A stretch of DNA of 64,000 nucleotides from Massilia sp. IC2-477. GTDB taxonomy: Bacteria; Pseudomonadota; Gammaproteobacteria; Burkholderiales; Burkholderiaceae_D. A model generated the notes under the pieces. It was given only the letters and a program-made list of their open reading frames with translations, was not told the origin of the DNA and ran no database searches. Position 1 is the stretch's first letter. Every line of letters starts with the position of its first letter. Below, one piece after another: positions 8,503 to 17,663 of the stretch. The stretch spans positions 186,001 to 250,000 of the forward strand of contig NZ_JAJFEQ010000009.1 of assembly GCF_020707265.1 (NCBI RefSeq), given 5' to 3'. The position numbers and the translations under genes were made by a program.

Positions 8503-10928
8503 GCGCGGTGCTGGCCGGACTCAGGGCCCCGCCGCTCGCCTCTGCCGCTTCCGACGAAGGCTGCTTCCACTGCGGCTCGCCGGTGCCGAACGACAGCCGC
8601 TGGCAGGCCCAGGTCGACGGCGAGTCGCGCAGTATGTGTTGCCCCGGCTGCGCCGCCGCGGCCGAAGCGATCGTCGCCGGCGGCTTCGCCGACTACTACA
8701 ACGCGCGTACCGAATATGCCGCCGCCGTCAGCGCCGACAGCGAGGAACCCGAGCTGGCGCTGGTCGACCAGCAGGGTATAGAAGGCGAGGGCAGCTTCTC
8801 GATCGACGGCGTGCGCTGCGGCGCCTGCGTCTGGCTGGTGGAGCGCCGCCTGGGCCAGCTGGCCGGGGTGCAGGAAGTATCGCTGAACGTCGCCCTCGGG
8901 CGCGTGTTCGTGCGCTGGGACCCGGCCCTGTGCCGCCCAAGCAGCATCCTGCGCGCGCTGCGCGCGATCGGCTACAGCGCTTCCCCCTACGACGTCCAGC
9001 GCCACGACGAGCGCATCGAGCGCGCGCGCAAGCGCCTGTTCCGCCAGCTGTTCGTGGCCGGCCTGGCGATGATGCAGGTGATGATGTATGCGGTGCCGGT
9101 CTACCTGGCCGACGACGGCACCATGGACGCCGACATGGCGGCCCTGATGGGCTGGGCCTCGTTCGCGCTGACGCTGCCGGCAGTCTGCTATTCCGCGTTG
9201 CCGTTCTTCCAGGGCGCCTGGCGCGACCTGAAGCGCCGCGTGCCGGGCATGGACGTGCCGGTGGCGCTGGGCATCCTGGCCGCGTTTGCCGGCAGCTGCG
9301 CGGCGCTGCTCGCGGGGCGGGGCGACGTCTACTTCGACTCGATCACGATGTTCATCTTCCTGCTGCTGGGCAGCCGCTACCTGGAGCTGGGCGCACGGCG
9401 CCGCGCCACCCAGGCCCTCGATGCGCTGCGCCGCGGCGTGCCGGCCTCCGCCCTGCGCCTGCGCGGCGACCCGGCCCTGCGCGACACCGAACTGGTAGCG
9501 GCCGTGCAGCTGGAAGTGGGCGACCTGGTGCTGGTCAAGCCGGGCCAGGCGGTGCCGGCCGACGGCATCGTGCTGGAAGGCGCGACCGAACTCGATTATT
9601 CCCTGCTTACCGGCGAGAGCCACCCGCGCCCCGTCAAGCCGGGCGACGCGCTGCCCGGCGGCGCCGTCAATGGCGGCCAGGCGGTCGTGCTGCGGGTGCG
9701 CTCTGCCGCGCGCGACTCTACCCTCGCCATGCTGGTGCGCCTGGTCGAGCGGGCCGGCCTGGGCAAGCCGGCGATGGCCTTGTGGGCCGACCAGGTCGCC
9801 GCCTGGTTCGTGCTCGGCCTGCTGCTGCTCACCGTGGTCGTCTACCTGGTCTGGAGCCAGCTCGACCCGGCGCGCGCCTGGCAGGCGGCAGTGGCGGTGC
9901 TGGTGGTGTCCTGCCCCTGCGCGCTGTCGCTCGCCACCCCGACCGCGCTGGCCGCCGCCACCGACCGCCTGCTGCGCCGCGGCGTGCTCGCGGTCGCCCC
10001 GCACACCCTGGAAACCTTCGAGCGCGCCACCCACGTGGTGTTCGACAAGACCGGCACCCTGACCCTGGGGCGTCCGGTGCTGCGCCAGGTGCTGCCGGTC
10101 GGCTCGCTCGACAGCGACCTGTGCCTGCGCATCGGTTCCGCGCTGCAGGCCGAGAACTCGCATCCGGTCGGCATCGCGATCCGCACGGCGATGCAGTCGC
10201 ACGGGCTGGTGGCGCGCCAGCTGCGCGCCGACATCGGGCGCGGTTTCGAGGGCGTGATCGACGGCGTGGTCTACCGAATCGGCACCGCCGAATTCGTGCA
10301 GGGCATCGCCGGGGGCGTGGTGCGCTCGGCGGCCCCGCCCGGCACCAGCTGCTGCTGGCTGGCCTGCGAAGGCCAATGGCTGGCGCGCTTCGACTTGGCC
10401 GACAGCCTGCGTCCGGAGGCGCGCGAGGTGGTGCGGCGCTTCCAGGAATCCGGCAAGACCGTGATCCTGCTCAGCGGCGACGACCAGACCGCGGCCGCCG
10501 CGGTGGCGCGCGAACTCGGCATCGCGAATGCCTTCGGCGGCCGCCTGCCGGCCGAGAAGCTGGCCTTCGTGCGCGAGCTGCAGCAGGATGGGGCGGTGGT
10601 GGCGATGGTGGGCGACGGCAGCAACGACGCGGCCGTTCTGCGCGGCGCCGACGTCTCGTTCGCGATGGGACGCGGCACCGAGCTGGCCCAGGTGCATGCC
10701 GACGCCGTGCTGCTGGGAGACAGCCTGGCGCCCCTGAGCGACGCGGCCCGTACCGCGCGCCGCACCATGGCGGTCATCCGCCAGAACCTGGTGTGGGCCT
10801 CGGTCTACAACCTGGCCGTGATCCCGGCCGCCGCCAGTGGGCTGCTCAACCCCTGGCTGTCCGGAATCGGCATGGCCGCCAGCTCGGCCATCGTGGTGCT
10901 CAACGCACTGCGCCTGCGAAAGGATTGA
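8499..10928 (+). CDS. ccoI: Copper-translocating P-type ATPase CcoI (FixI)
   Basis: An 809-residue P1B ATPase that supplies copper for CcoN maturation. In order: an N-terminal cysteine-rich segment (CFHCG, CCPGC), a heavy-metal-associated domain with GVRCGACVW, membrane helices, the actuator motif LTGESHP, the transport motif SCPCALS, the phosphorylation motif DKTGTLT, the NSHPVG motif of the nucleotide domain, and the hinge GDGSNDA. The extended cysteine-rich N-terminus is characteristic of the CcoI/FixI branch. The GTG start at 8499 shares bases with the upstream stop (GTGA), a coupled arrangement. It is predicted to be part of the FNR-driven hemN operon. Confidence 0.93.
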   Translation: MSAVLAGLRAPPLASAASDEGCFHCGSPVPNDSRWQAQVDGESRSMCCPGCAAAAEAIVAGGFADYYNARTEYAAAVSADSEEPELALVDQQGIEGEGSFSIDGVRCGACVWLVERRLGQLAGVQEVSLNVALGRVFVRWDPALCRPSSILRALRAIGYSASPYDVQRHDERIERARKRLFRQLFVAGLAMMQVMMYAVPVYLADDGTMDADMAALMGWASFALTLPAVCYSALPFFQGAWRDLKRRVPGMDVPVALGILAAFAGSCAALLAGRGDVYFDSITMFIFLLLGSRYLELGARRRATQALDALRRGVPASALRLRGDPALRDTELVAAVQLEVGDLVLVKPGQAVPADGIVLEGATELDYSLLTGESHPRPVKPGDALPGGAVNGGQAVVLRVRSAARDSTLAMLVRLVERAGLGKPAMALWADQVAAWFVLGLLLLTVVVYLVWSQLDPARAWQAAVAVLVVSCPCALSLATPTALAAATDRLLRRGVLAVAPHTLETFERATHVVFDKTGTLTLGRPVLRQVLPVGSLDSDLCLRIGSALQAENSHPVGIAIRTAMQSHGLVARQLRADIGRGFEGVIDGVVYRIGTAEFVQGIAGGVVRSAAPPGTSCCWLACEGQWLARFDLADSLRPEAREVVRRFQESGKTVILLSGDDQTAAAAVARELGIANAFGGRLPAEKLAFVRELQQDGAVVAMVGDGSNDAAVLRGADVSFAMGRGTELAQVHADAVLLGDSLAPLSDAARTARRTMAVIRQNLVWASVYNLAVIPAAASGLLNPWLSGIGMAASSAIVVLNALRLRKD

Positions 10929-10930
10929 AG

Positions 10931-11353
10931 ATGGAAGCGCTGTATTTGCTGGTGCCCCTGAGCGTGATCCTGGTCGCGCTGGCGGTGTGGATTTTCTTCG
11001 GGGCGGCTGAGAGCGGGCAGTTCGAGGACCTGGAAGGGCCGGGTGTGCGGATCCTGTTCGATGATGACAGTGCCGACAACCCGGCTGTTCGGTCGGGAGT
11101 TGAACGCGCCGTCGGCGGAGCCGGCCACCCTACATCGACGGGCCGCGCCCGGTATGCTGGTCTTTCTCGAGCTGTTCCTGGCAGCCGATGCACAGGCGGA
11201 CCGTCGGCGTCGCCAGCAGGCGGTCCTCGGGGATGTCGCGGCCGCAGGATTCGCAGATGCCGGCGCCGCCCGATGCGAGCTTGCCGATGGCGACGTCGAT
11301 CTCGTGCAGCAGGTTCGATTCGTGGTCGGCCAGGTGCTGTTCGTTGTGGCTGA
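10931..11353 (+). CDS. ccoS: cbb3 oxidase maturation protein CcoS, with a read-through C-terminus
   Basis: The start is two bases after the ccoI stop. Residues 1-50 are typical CcoS: MEALYLLVPLSVILVALAVW as one membrane helix, then GQFEDLEGPG and ILFDDDS. Family members end shortly after this acidic segment. Here the frame stays open to 11353, giving 140 residues with an Arg- and Gly-rich tail that runs antisense through the DksA/TraR-type gene. A one-base shift would reach a TGA at 11101 and restore a protein of about 57 residues, so an indel is likely. CcoS is needed for cofactor insertion into the oxidase. Confidence 0.75.
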   Translation: MEALYLLVPLSVILVALAVWIFFGAAESGQFEDLEGPGVRILFDDDSADNPAVRSGVERAVGGAGHPTSTGRARYAGLSRAVPGSRCTGGPSASPAGGPRGCRGRRIRRCRRRPMRACRWRRRSRAAGSIRGRPGAVRCG

Positions 11354-11528
11354 TCATTTCGGATTGCGGCGCATCGTCGGACTGCCCCTGGTGGGCCAGC
11401 GGGCCGATCGATGGCGCTTCGTCGCCCTGCGGACCGGTGCGCGAGCGCACGGTTTCCAGCAGGTCTTCACGCGCCTGGTGCAGGCGCTCCCTCAGTTGTT
11501 CCGATACCGATTGCGATAGAGGCGGCAT
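11130..11528 (-). CDS. DksA/TraR-type zinc-finger protein
   Basis: A 132-residue protein with an N-terminal helical region (about 1-85) and a C-terminal C4 zinc finger: CESCGRDIPEDRL followed by RLCIGCQ. This is the zf-dskA_traR domain of proteins that bind the RNA polymerase secondary channel. It lacks the usual length of true DksA (about 150) and belongs to the shorter family. It lies on the opposite strand between ccoS and ccoN, and its 3' end overlaps the extended ccoS frame. Which genes it controls cannot be told from the sequence. Confidence 0.85.
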   Translation of the reverse strand: MPPLSQSVSEQLRERLHQAREDLLETVRSRTGPQGDEAPSIGPLAHQGQSDDAPQSEMISHNEQHLADHESNLLHEIDVAIGKLASGGAGICESCGRDIPEDRLLATPTVRLCIGCQEQLEKDQHTGRGPSM

Positions 11529-11673
11529 AGTGTTTTCCTCCCATCCGAGTGTGGCGGGCCGTCTACGAAGGAAGCTTGATTGAGCTCAAAGTAGCATCGC
11601 TGATTATGCGGGACGACGCGCTGTGCACTCGGACGCAACAGTCTTCCCCGTAGCTCATCTGATGCTGAACAAT

Positions 11674-11715
11674 TTGATTCACATCAAGGATTTTTGCTGT
11701 TCGAAAAACGACACT
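11674..11715 (+). promoter_or_regulatory. FNR-dependent promoter of ccoNOQP
   Basis: The FNR site TTGATTCACATCAA (11674-11687) is a perfect consensus match. The -10 candidate GACACT (11710-11715) lies at the same offset as in the other three sites. Transcription is predicted to start near 11722, giving a leader of about 33 bases. Confidence 0.82.
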
Positions 11716-11754
11716 CCTGACTGTCATCCATCTAGGAATTTTCAGGAGAGCATC

Positions 11755-13215
11755 TTGGACAGCAGTCTAAACTATAACTACAAGATCGTGCGCCAGTTTG
11801 CCATCGCGACCGTCGTGTGGGGCGTGATCGGCATGGCCGCAGGCGTCTTCATCGCGGCCCAGCTGGCCTGGCCCGCGCTCAATTTCGACATCGCCTGGCT
11901 CAGCTACGGACGCCTGCGTCCGCTGCACACCAACGCGGTCATCTTCGCCTTCGGCATCTGCGGCCTGTTCGCTACCTCCTACTACGTGGTGCAGCGGACC
12001 TGCCAGGTGCGGCTGTTCTCGGACAAGCTGGCTGCCTTCACCTTCTGGGGCTGGCAGGCGGTGCTGGTCTCGGCCGCGATCTCGCTGCCGATGGGCTTCA
12101 CGCGCGGCAAGGAGTACGCCGAGCTGGAATGGCCGATCGCGCTCCTGATCACGGTGGTGTGGGTGGCCTACGCGGTGGTCTTCTTCGGCACCATCATCAA
12201 GCGCCGCGTGCAGCACATCTACGTGGCCAACTGGTTCTTCGGCGCCTACATCCTGGCGGTGGCCGTGCTGCACGTGGTGAATGGCGCCGTGGTGCCGGTG
12301 TCCGCGATGAAGTCCTACTCCGTCTATGCCGGCGTGCAGGATGCGATGATCCAGTGGTGGTACGGCCATAACGCCGTCGGCTTCATCCTGACCGCCGGCT
12401 ACCTCGGCATGGTCTATTACTTCATCCCGAAACAGGCCGAGCGCCCGGTGTATTCCTACCGCCTGTCGATCGTGCACTTCTGGGCCCTGATCTTCACCTA
12501 CATGTGGGCCGGCCCGCACCACCTGCACTACACCGCGCTGCCCGACTGGACCCAGTCGATCGGCATGGTGTTCTCGCTGATCCTGCTGGCGCCCTCGTGG
12601 GGCGGCATGATCAACGGGATGATGACCCTGGCCGGCGCCTGGCACAAGCTGCGCTCGGACCCGATCCTGAAGTTCCTGATCGTCTCGCTGTCGTTCTACG
12701 GCATGGCCACCTTCGAGGGCCCGATGATGTCGATCAAGACCATCAACTCGCTGTCGCACTACACCGACTGGACCGTCGCCCACGTCCACGCCGGCGCCCT
12801 GGGCTGGGTCGGCTTCATCACGATGGGCTCGATCTACTACCTGATCCCGCGCCTGGCCGGCAAGAAGGAGATGTGGAGCGTCCAACTGATTGATGCGCAT
12901 TTTTGGGTAGCCACCATCGGCATCGTCCTGTACATCGCCTCGATGTGGATCGCCGGCGTGATGCAGGGCCTGATGTGGCGCGCGGTGAACCCGGACGGCA
13001 CCCTGACCTACACCTTCGCAGAGAGCGTCAAGGCGACCTATCCGTACTACGTGATCCGCTTCACGGGCGGCTTCCTCTACCTGTCGGGCATGGCGATCAT
13101 GGCCTTCAATACCTGGAAGACGCTGAGCGGCACACAGAGCGTGGACGCGAAGATCCCGACCGGTCCGAACAGGCCGCACCTGAACATTGGCAAGCCTGAA
13201 GCGGCCCACGCCTGA
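11755..13215 (+). CDS. ccoN: cbb3-type cytochrome c oxidase subunit I (CcoN)
   Basis: A 486-residue catalytic subunit with about twelve membrane helices that holds haem b and the haem b3-CuB centre and reduces oxygen to water. Conserved landmarks include [17 protein letters not shown] (low-spin haem ligand region), [10 protein letters not shown], the [13 protein letters not shown] loop with adjacent histidines that bind CuB, and the [11 protein letters not shown] segment for the haem ligands. The start is taken as TTG 11755, with AGGAG six bases upstream. Upstream in-frame starts would lie before or inside the FNR promoter. It is first in the ccoNOQP-ccoG-ccoH run. Confidence 0.94.
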   Translation: MDSSLNYNYKIVRQFAIATVVWGVIGMAAGVFIAAQLAWPALNFDIAWLSYGRLRPLHTNAVIFAFGICGLFATSYYVVQRTCQVRLFSDKLAAFTFWGWQAVLVSAAISLPMGFTRGKEYAELEWPIALLITVVWVAYAVVFFGTIIKRRVQHIYVANWFFGAYILAVAVLHVVNGAVVPVSAMKSYSVYAGVQDAMIQWWYGHNAVGFILTAGYLGMVYYFIPKQAERPVYSYRLSIVHFWALIFTYMWAGPHHLHYTALPDWTQSIGMVFSLILLAPSWGGMINGMMTLAGAWHKLRSDPILKFLIVSLSFYGMATFEGPMMSIKTINSLSHYTDWTVAHVHAGALGWVGFITMGSIYYLIPRLAGKKEMWSVQLIDAHFWVATIGIVLYIASMWIAGVMQGLMWRAVNPDGTLTYTFAESVKATYPYYVIRFTGGFLYLSGMAIMAFNTWKTLSGTQSVDAKIPTGPNRPHLNIGKPEAAHA

Positions 13216-13229
13216 ACCCGGAGGTCACA

Positions 13230-13844
13230 ATGAAATTCACGCATGAATGGATCGAGAAGAACCCCTGGCTGCTGATTGGCCTGGTGCTGCTCGTGATTTC
13301 CTTCGGCGGCCTGGTCGAGATCGTGCCGCTGTTCTTCCAGAAGTCGACCACCGAACCGGTGGCCGGCCTGAAACCCTACTCGCCGCTGCGCCTGGCCGGC
13401 CGCGACGTCTACATCCGCGAAGGCTGCTACAACTGCCACTCGCAGATGATCCGTCCCTTCCGCGCCGAGACCGAGCGCTATGGCCACTACTCGGTGGCGG
13501 GCGAGTTCGTCTACGACCACCCGTTCCAGTGGGGCTCCAAGCGCACGGGGCCGGACCTGGCGCGCGTGGGCGGCCGCTACAGCGACGAATGGCACCGCAC
13601 CCATCTCGACAACCCGCGCGACGTGGTGCCGGAATCGAACATGCCGGGCTACCCCTGGCTGGCCAAGGCCAAGCTGAACCCGGCCGAGATCATCCCCAAG
13701 ATGCGCGCCATGCGCCGCATCGGCGTGCCCTACAGCGATGCCGAGATCGCGGCCGCACCGGACGAGGTGAGCGGCAAGACCGAGCAGGACGCCCTGATCG
13801 CCTACCTGCAGGGCCTGGGCACCCAGATCAAGACGAGGAATTAA
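13230..13844 (+). CDS. ccoO: cbb3-type oxidase monohaem cytochrome c subunit (CcoO)
   Basis: A 204-residue protein anchored by one N-terminal helix ([19 protein letters not shown]) with a periplasmic cytochrome c domain. The haem motif CYNCH is near residue 67, in [18 protein letters not shown], and the distal Met ligand lies in [10 protein letters not shown]. It passes electrons from CcoP to CcoN. A GGAGG ribosome site precedes the ATG and the gene follows ccoN by 14 bases. Confidence 0.95.
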   Translation: MKFTHEWIEKNPWLLIGLVLLVISFGGLVEIVPLFFQKSTTEPVAGLKPYSPLRLAGRDVYIREGCYNCHSQMIRPFRAETERYGHYSVAGEFVYDHPFQWGSKRTGPDLARVGGRYSDEWHRTHLDNPRDVVPESNMPGYPWLAKAKLNPAEIIPKMRAMRRIGVPYSDAEIAAAPDEVSGKTEQDALIAYLQGLGTQIKTRN

Positions 13845-13846
13845 TC

Positions 13847-14017
13847 ATGGCACTCCAACACATCTTTGACAACGCCAGCAGCGTGATGACGGTGGTCAGC
13901 TTCACGACCTTCCTTGGCATCGTCGGCTGGACCTATGCGCTGCGCAAGCGCAGCGACTTCGATACGGCCGCACAGCTGCCGTTCGCGGACGAAGCAGGGG
14001 AGAGCGACCGTGGCTGA
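13847..14017 (+). CDS. ccoQ: cbb3 oxidase small subunit CcoQ
   Basis: A 56-residue protein starting two bases after ccoO. It has one membrane helix (VMTVVSFTTFLGIVGWTYAL) followed by a charged tail (RKRSDFDTAAQLPF), the usual CcoQ plan. The subunit stabilises the assembled oxidase. Its end overlaps the GTG start of ccoP by eight bases. Confidence 0.88.
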   Translation: MALQHIFDNASSVMTVVSFTTFLGIVGWTYALRKRSDFDTAAQLPFADEAGESDRG

Positions 14018-14945
14018 TTTCTTCAACGAGTTCTGGCACTGGTACGTGGCCGTCATCACGGTGCTGGGCATCGTCGGCTGCGGCATCCTGCTGTGGTCGC
14101 AGTCGAGCTACCGCGTCAAGCTGGGCGCCGACGGCAAGCCGGAGAAAACCACCGGCCACGTCTGGGATGAAGACCTGACCGAGCTGAACACGCCGATGCC
14201 GCGCTGGTGGATCGTGCTGTTCTGGCTCACCATCGTGTTCAGCATTGCCTACCTGGTGCTGTACCCGGGCCTGGGCAGCTATGCCGGCAAGCTGGGATGG
14301 AATTCCAGCGGCGAGTACAAGGCGGAGCTGAAGCAGGCCAGGCTGGAGTTCGGCCCGGTGTTCGCCAAGTATGCGCAGCAGGACCTGAAGGCGGTGGCGG
14401 CCGACCCGCAGGCCCACGCCATCGGCGAGCGCCTGTTCCTGACCTACTGCGCCCAGTGCCACGGCTCGGACGCACGCGGCAGCAAGGGCTTCCCGAACCT
14501 GGCCGACCGCGACTGGCTGCACGGCGGCGAACCTGCCGTCATCAAGCAGAGCATCATGCAGGGCCGGGTCGGCAACATGCCGCCCATGGGCGCGGCGCTC
14601 GGATCGGACAAGGACATCGAGAGCGTGGCGCATTACGTGCGCAATCTCTCGGGGCTGACCGCCGATCCGATCAAGGTCGCCTTCGGCAAGCCGAAGTTCG
14701 CCGCCTGCGTGGCCTGCCATGGCGTCGAAGGCAAGGGCAATCCGCTGCTCGGCGCGCCCAACCTGGCCGACAAGACCTGGCTCTACGGCGGCAGCCAGGA
14801 GACCGTGATGGAGACCATCCGCAAGGGTCGCAGCAACAGCATGCCCGCCTTCGGCGAGTTCCTCGGCGAAGAAAAGGTGCACGTGCTGGCGGCCTACGTC
14901 TGGAGCCTCTCGAATGAACCTGTCGTGATGGCGCAAGCAAAATGA
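14010..14945 (+). CDS. ccoP: cbb3-type oxidase dihaem cytochrome c subunit (CcoP)
   Basis: A 311-residue protein starting at GTG 14010, overlapping ccoQ. The first 30 residues form a helix (YVAVITVLGIVGCGILLWSQ), then comes the TGHVWDEDLTELNTPMPRWW motif shared by CcoP proteins, a second helix, and two periplasmic cytochrome c domains with CAQCH and CVACH haem motifs. Met ligands are in NMPPMG and SMPAFG. It accepts electrons from soluble cytochromes for CcoO and CcoN. The four-base overlap with ccoG (ATGA) suggests coupled translation. Confidence 0.95.
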   Translation: MADFFNEFWHWYVAVITVLGIVGCGILLWSQSSYRVKLGADGKPEKTTGHVWDEDLTELNTPMPRWWIVLFWLTIVFSIAYLVLYPGLGSYAGKLGWNSSGEYKAELKQARLEFGPVFAKYAQQDLKAVAADPQAHAIGERLFLTYCAQCHGSDARGSKGFPNLADRDWLHGGEPAVIKQSIMQGRVGNMPPMGAALGSDKDIESVAHYVRNLSGLTADPIKVAFGKPKFAACVACHGVEGKGNPLLGAPNLADKTWLYGGSQETVMETIRKGRSNSMPAFGEFLGEEKVHVLAAYVWSLSNEPVVMAQAK

Positions 14946-16321
14946 ACGTACCGAAAGAGGCCGTGATCCGCATGTACGCGGCGCGCGAGGAAATCTACCC
15001 GCGCGAGATCAAGGGCCGGTATGCCTCGCTGCGCTGGGCCTGCGTCTGGCTCACCCAGCTGCTGTTCTACGGCCTGCCCTGGATCGAACTGCACGGCCGC
15101 CAGGCGGTCCTGTTCGACCTGGCCAGCCGCAAGTTCTACCTGTTCGGCCTGGTGCTGTGGCCGCAGGATTTCATCTACCTGGCCGCATTGCTGATCCTGT
15201 GCGCCTACGGGCTGTTCCTGGTGACGGCTGTGGCGGGGCGGGTATGGTGCGGCTTCGCCTGTCCGCAGACGGTATATACCGAAATCTTCCTGTGGATCGA
15301 ACGGAAGTTCGAAGGGGCGAGAAGCGCCCGCATCCGCCTCGACCGCCTGCCCTGGACGGTCGAGAAGATCGCGCGCAAGGGCGGCAAGCACGCGGCCTGG
15401 GGCCTGGTGGCGCTGTGGACCGGCTTTACCTTTGTCGGCTACTTCACGCCGGTGCGCTCCCTCGGCGGCGGCATCGCCTCCTTCGGCCTCGGTCCCTGGG
15501 AGACCTTCTGGGTGCTGTTCTACGCGCTCGCCACCTACGGCAACGCCGGCTGGCTGCGCGAGCAGGTCTGCAAGTACATGTGCCCCTATGCGCGCTTCCA
15601 GAGCGCGATGTTCGACAAGGACACCCTGATCGTCACCTACGACACCAAGCGTGGCGAGCCGCGCAGCCCGCGCATGGGCAGCAGCGGCGCCGGCGACTGC
15701 ATCGACTGCAGCATGTGCGTGCAGGTCTGCCCGACCGGGATCGATATCCGCAAGGGCCTGCAGTACGAATGCATCGGCTGCGCGGCCTGCGTCGACGCCT
15801 GCAACAGCGTGATGGACAAGATAAACCGCCCACGCGGCCTGATCCGTTACGCGACCGAGAACGCGATCACCGACAAGCTTCTACCTGCCCAGGTGCGCCA
15901 GCGTGTGCTGCGGCCGCGCGTGATGATCTACACCACCGTGCTGGCCATCCTCGGCATCGCGATGGTGGCGTCGCTCGCGCTGCGCAACCCGCTCAAGCTG
16001 GACGTGATCCGCGACCGCGGCTCGATGGGGCGCGAAGTGGAAGACGGCATGATCGAGAACGTCTACCGCCTGCAGCTGATGAACACCACGGAAGAACCGC
16101 AGCGGCTGCGCATCACGGTCGACGGCATTGCCTCGATCAGGGTGGTGGACGAGGACGTCGTCGAGATCGCGGCGGCCAGCACCCGTGCCTTCCCCGTGCG
16201 GGTGCGCATCGCGGGCGGCGACGGCAAGCCCGGCTCGAACCGGATCGCCTTCACCCTGGCGTCCGAGCAGAGTGTCGCGCTGCAGGTGACGGAAGAAGCG
16301 GCATTCATCGTGCCCAAATGA
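14942..16321 (+). CDS. ccoG: cbb3 oxidase assembly protein CcoG (RdxA/FixG family)
   Basis: A 459-residue membrane ferredoxin. It opens MNVPKEAVIRMYAAREEIYPREIKG, typical of the family, has about five helices, a membrane CxxxCP motif (GRVWCGFACPQTVYTEIF), CKYMCPYARFQ, and two 4Fe-4S motifs (CIDCSMCVQVCP and CIGCAACVDAC). The C-terminal 110 residues form the periplasmic immunoglobulin-like FixG_C domain. CcoG is thought to reduce Cu(II) to Cu(I) for the oxidase. It starts inside the ccoP stop. Confidence 0.93.
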   Translation: MNVPKEAVIRMYAAREEIYPREIKGRYASLRWACVWLTQLLFYGLPWIELHGRQAVLFDLASRKFYLFGLVLWPQDFIYLAALLILCAYGLFLVTAVAGRVWCGFACPQTVYTEIFLWIERKFEGARSARIRLDRLPWTVEKIARKGGKHAAWGLVALWTGFTFVGYFTPVRSLGGGIASFGLGPWETFWVLFYALATYGNAGWLREQVCKYMCPYARFQSAMFDKDTLIVTYDTKRGEPRSPRMGSSGAGDCIDCSMCVQVCPTGIDIRKGLQYECIGCAACVDACNSVMDKINRPRGLIRYATENAITDKLLPAQVRQRVLRPRVMIYTTVLAILGIAMVASLALRNPLKLDVIRDRGSMGREVEDGMIENVYRLQLMNTTEEPQRLRITVDGIASIRVVDEDVVEIAAASTRAFPVRVRIAGGDGKPGSNRIAFTLASEQSVALQVTEEAAFIVPK

Positions 16322-16338
16322 GGAAGGAGGAGAAGCAC

Positions 16339-16857
16339 ATGCACACCAATCCAAGCCTGCTGCCGGCCGCACCCTGGTACCGGCACCGCTGGCCCTGGTT
16401 CCTGATGATCGGTCCCGCCCTGGTGCTGGTCGGCGGCTTTGTGATGATCTGGCTGGCCACGAGCCGTCCGGATGCGATGGTGGTGGGCGACTACTACAAG
16501 CAGGGCAAGGCCATCAACCAGGAGCTTGGGCGCGACCGCGCTGCCACCCGGCTCGGGCTGCGCTTCGAGGCCGGCTACGACGCCGCGGCCGGACGCATTA
16601 TCGGCAGCCTGCAAAGCCACGGGGAACCGGTGCGCGCACCCTTCCATATCCGCCTGGCCCACCCCACCCAGCCGGAGCGCGACCGCATGCTGGAAGCGCT
16701 GCCGGACGCGCAGGGCCGCTTCGTGGCCGCGGCGCCGGCGCTGGAGCCGACCCACTGGCAGGTGGTGGTCGAAGGCGCCGCACGTGACTGGCGCCTGGCG
16801 GGCAGCTGGAGCTGGAACAAGCAGGCGCAGCTCGCGATCGCCGCCGACGCAGAGTAA
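16339..16857 (+). CDS. ccoH: FixH/CcoH family protein
   Basis: A 172-residue protein with one N-terminal membrane helix (WPWFLMIGPALVLVGGFVMI) and a periplasmic beta-rich domain. The VVGDYYKQGKAINQ segment after the helix is diagnostic for FixH. The strong ribosome site GGAGGAG at about 16326-16332 selects the ATG at 16339 rather than the ATG overlapping the ccoG stop. It completes the ccoNOQPGH set and takes part in oxidase assembly or stability. Confidence 0.9.
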   Translation: MHTNPSLLPAAPWYRHRWPWFLMIGPALVLVGGFVMIWLATSRPDAMVVGDYYKQGKAINQELGRDRAATRLGLRFEAGYDAAAGRIIGSLQSHGEPVRAPFHIRLAHPTQPERDRMLEALPDAQGRFVAAAPALEPTHWQVVVEGAARDWRLAGSWSWNKQAQLAIAADAE

Positions 16858-16863
16858 AAAAAC

Positions 16864-17637
16864 CTACTCGGCGCGGAAGCCCCTTCCGGTCGCCGCCCAG
16901 TAGATGCCGCCGTACAGGTGATGCAGGAAGACCGGATCGCGGTAGGTGGCCGCCTGGTGGCCCAGGGCGGTGTAGAAGGCGCGCCCGCCCTCGTAGGGCT
17001 GGTACCAGCTGACCGGGTGGAAGGCGCCCATGCCCTTGCCCTCGCGGTCAGGCCATTTCGCCTCGGGCTTGTAGGTAGTCTCGTCGACCGTGAGCAGGTA
17101 GGTCAGCTTGCCGGAGGTGGCCGGGCCGAACTCGTACCACTCGTCGGTGAACAGGCTGCGCGGGGCGAAGCGCTCCATGCCCGGGAAGTTGCGCTCGCGG
17201 ACCTGCAGCACCGCGGTCTGTACCGCCGGGTGCACCTTGAACATGTGGCCCACCATCTTCGTGTACCACGGCCAGTCGTATTCCGTGTCGGAGGCGCTGT
17301 GCACGCCCACGAAGCCGCCGCCCTTGCGAATGAACCGCTCGAAGGCGGCCTGCTGGGCCTCGTCCAGCACGTCGCCGGTGGTGAGGAGGAAGATCACGGC
17401 CTGGTACTTGGACAGCTCGGCGTCGTTCATCACGCGCTTGGGGTCGGCGCTCCAGAACACACCGAAATCGTGCAGCCGGCCGAGTTCCTGCACGGCGCTC
17501 ACGCCCTCGTGCACGGCGTCGTGGTGCCAGCCGGCGGTCTTGGTGAACAGCAGGACCTTGAACTGCTCGGCCGATGCAAGCGGGGAGATCAGCATGCCTG
17601 CTGACACGAGGAAGGAGCTAATGAAAGAAAGTTTCAA
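16864..17637 (-). CDS. Secreted ThuA-domain protein
   Basis: A 257-residue protein. Residues 1-23 form a signal peptide (SFLVSAGMLISPLASA). The remainder is a ThuA domain: KVLLFTKTAGWHHDAV, VIFLLTTGDVLDEAQQAAFE, and GFVGVHSASDTEYDWPWY, a class I glutamine amidotransferase-like fold. ThuA was named from trehalose utilisation, but secreted members are probably sugar-active or binding proteins with unproved chemistry. It converges on ccoH with six bases between stops, so it is not part of the respiratory operon. Confidence 0.85.
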   Translation of the reverse strand: MKLSFISSFLVSAGMLISPLASAEQFKVLLFTKTAGWHHDAVHEGVSAVQELGRLHDFGVFWSADPKRVMNDAELSKYQAVIFLLTTGDVLDEAQQAAFERFIRKGGGFVGVHSASDTEYDWPWYTKMVGHMFKVHPAVQTAVLQVRERNFPGMERFAPRSLFTDEWYEFGPATSGKLTYLLTVDETTYKPEAKWPDREGKGMGAFHPVSWYQPYEGGRAFYTALGHQAATYRDPVFLHHLYGGIYWAATGRGFRAE

Positions 17638-17663
17638 GAGTACCCTTTAAATGAAATAATATT

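Noticed and set aside
8019..10697. Long open frame on the minus strand opposite ccoI
   Set aside because: The plus strand holds all P-type ATPase motifs; the antisense frame shows only low-complexity GC-driven composition.
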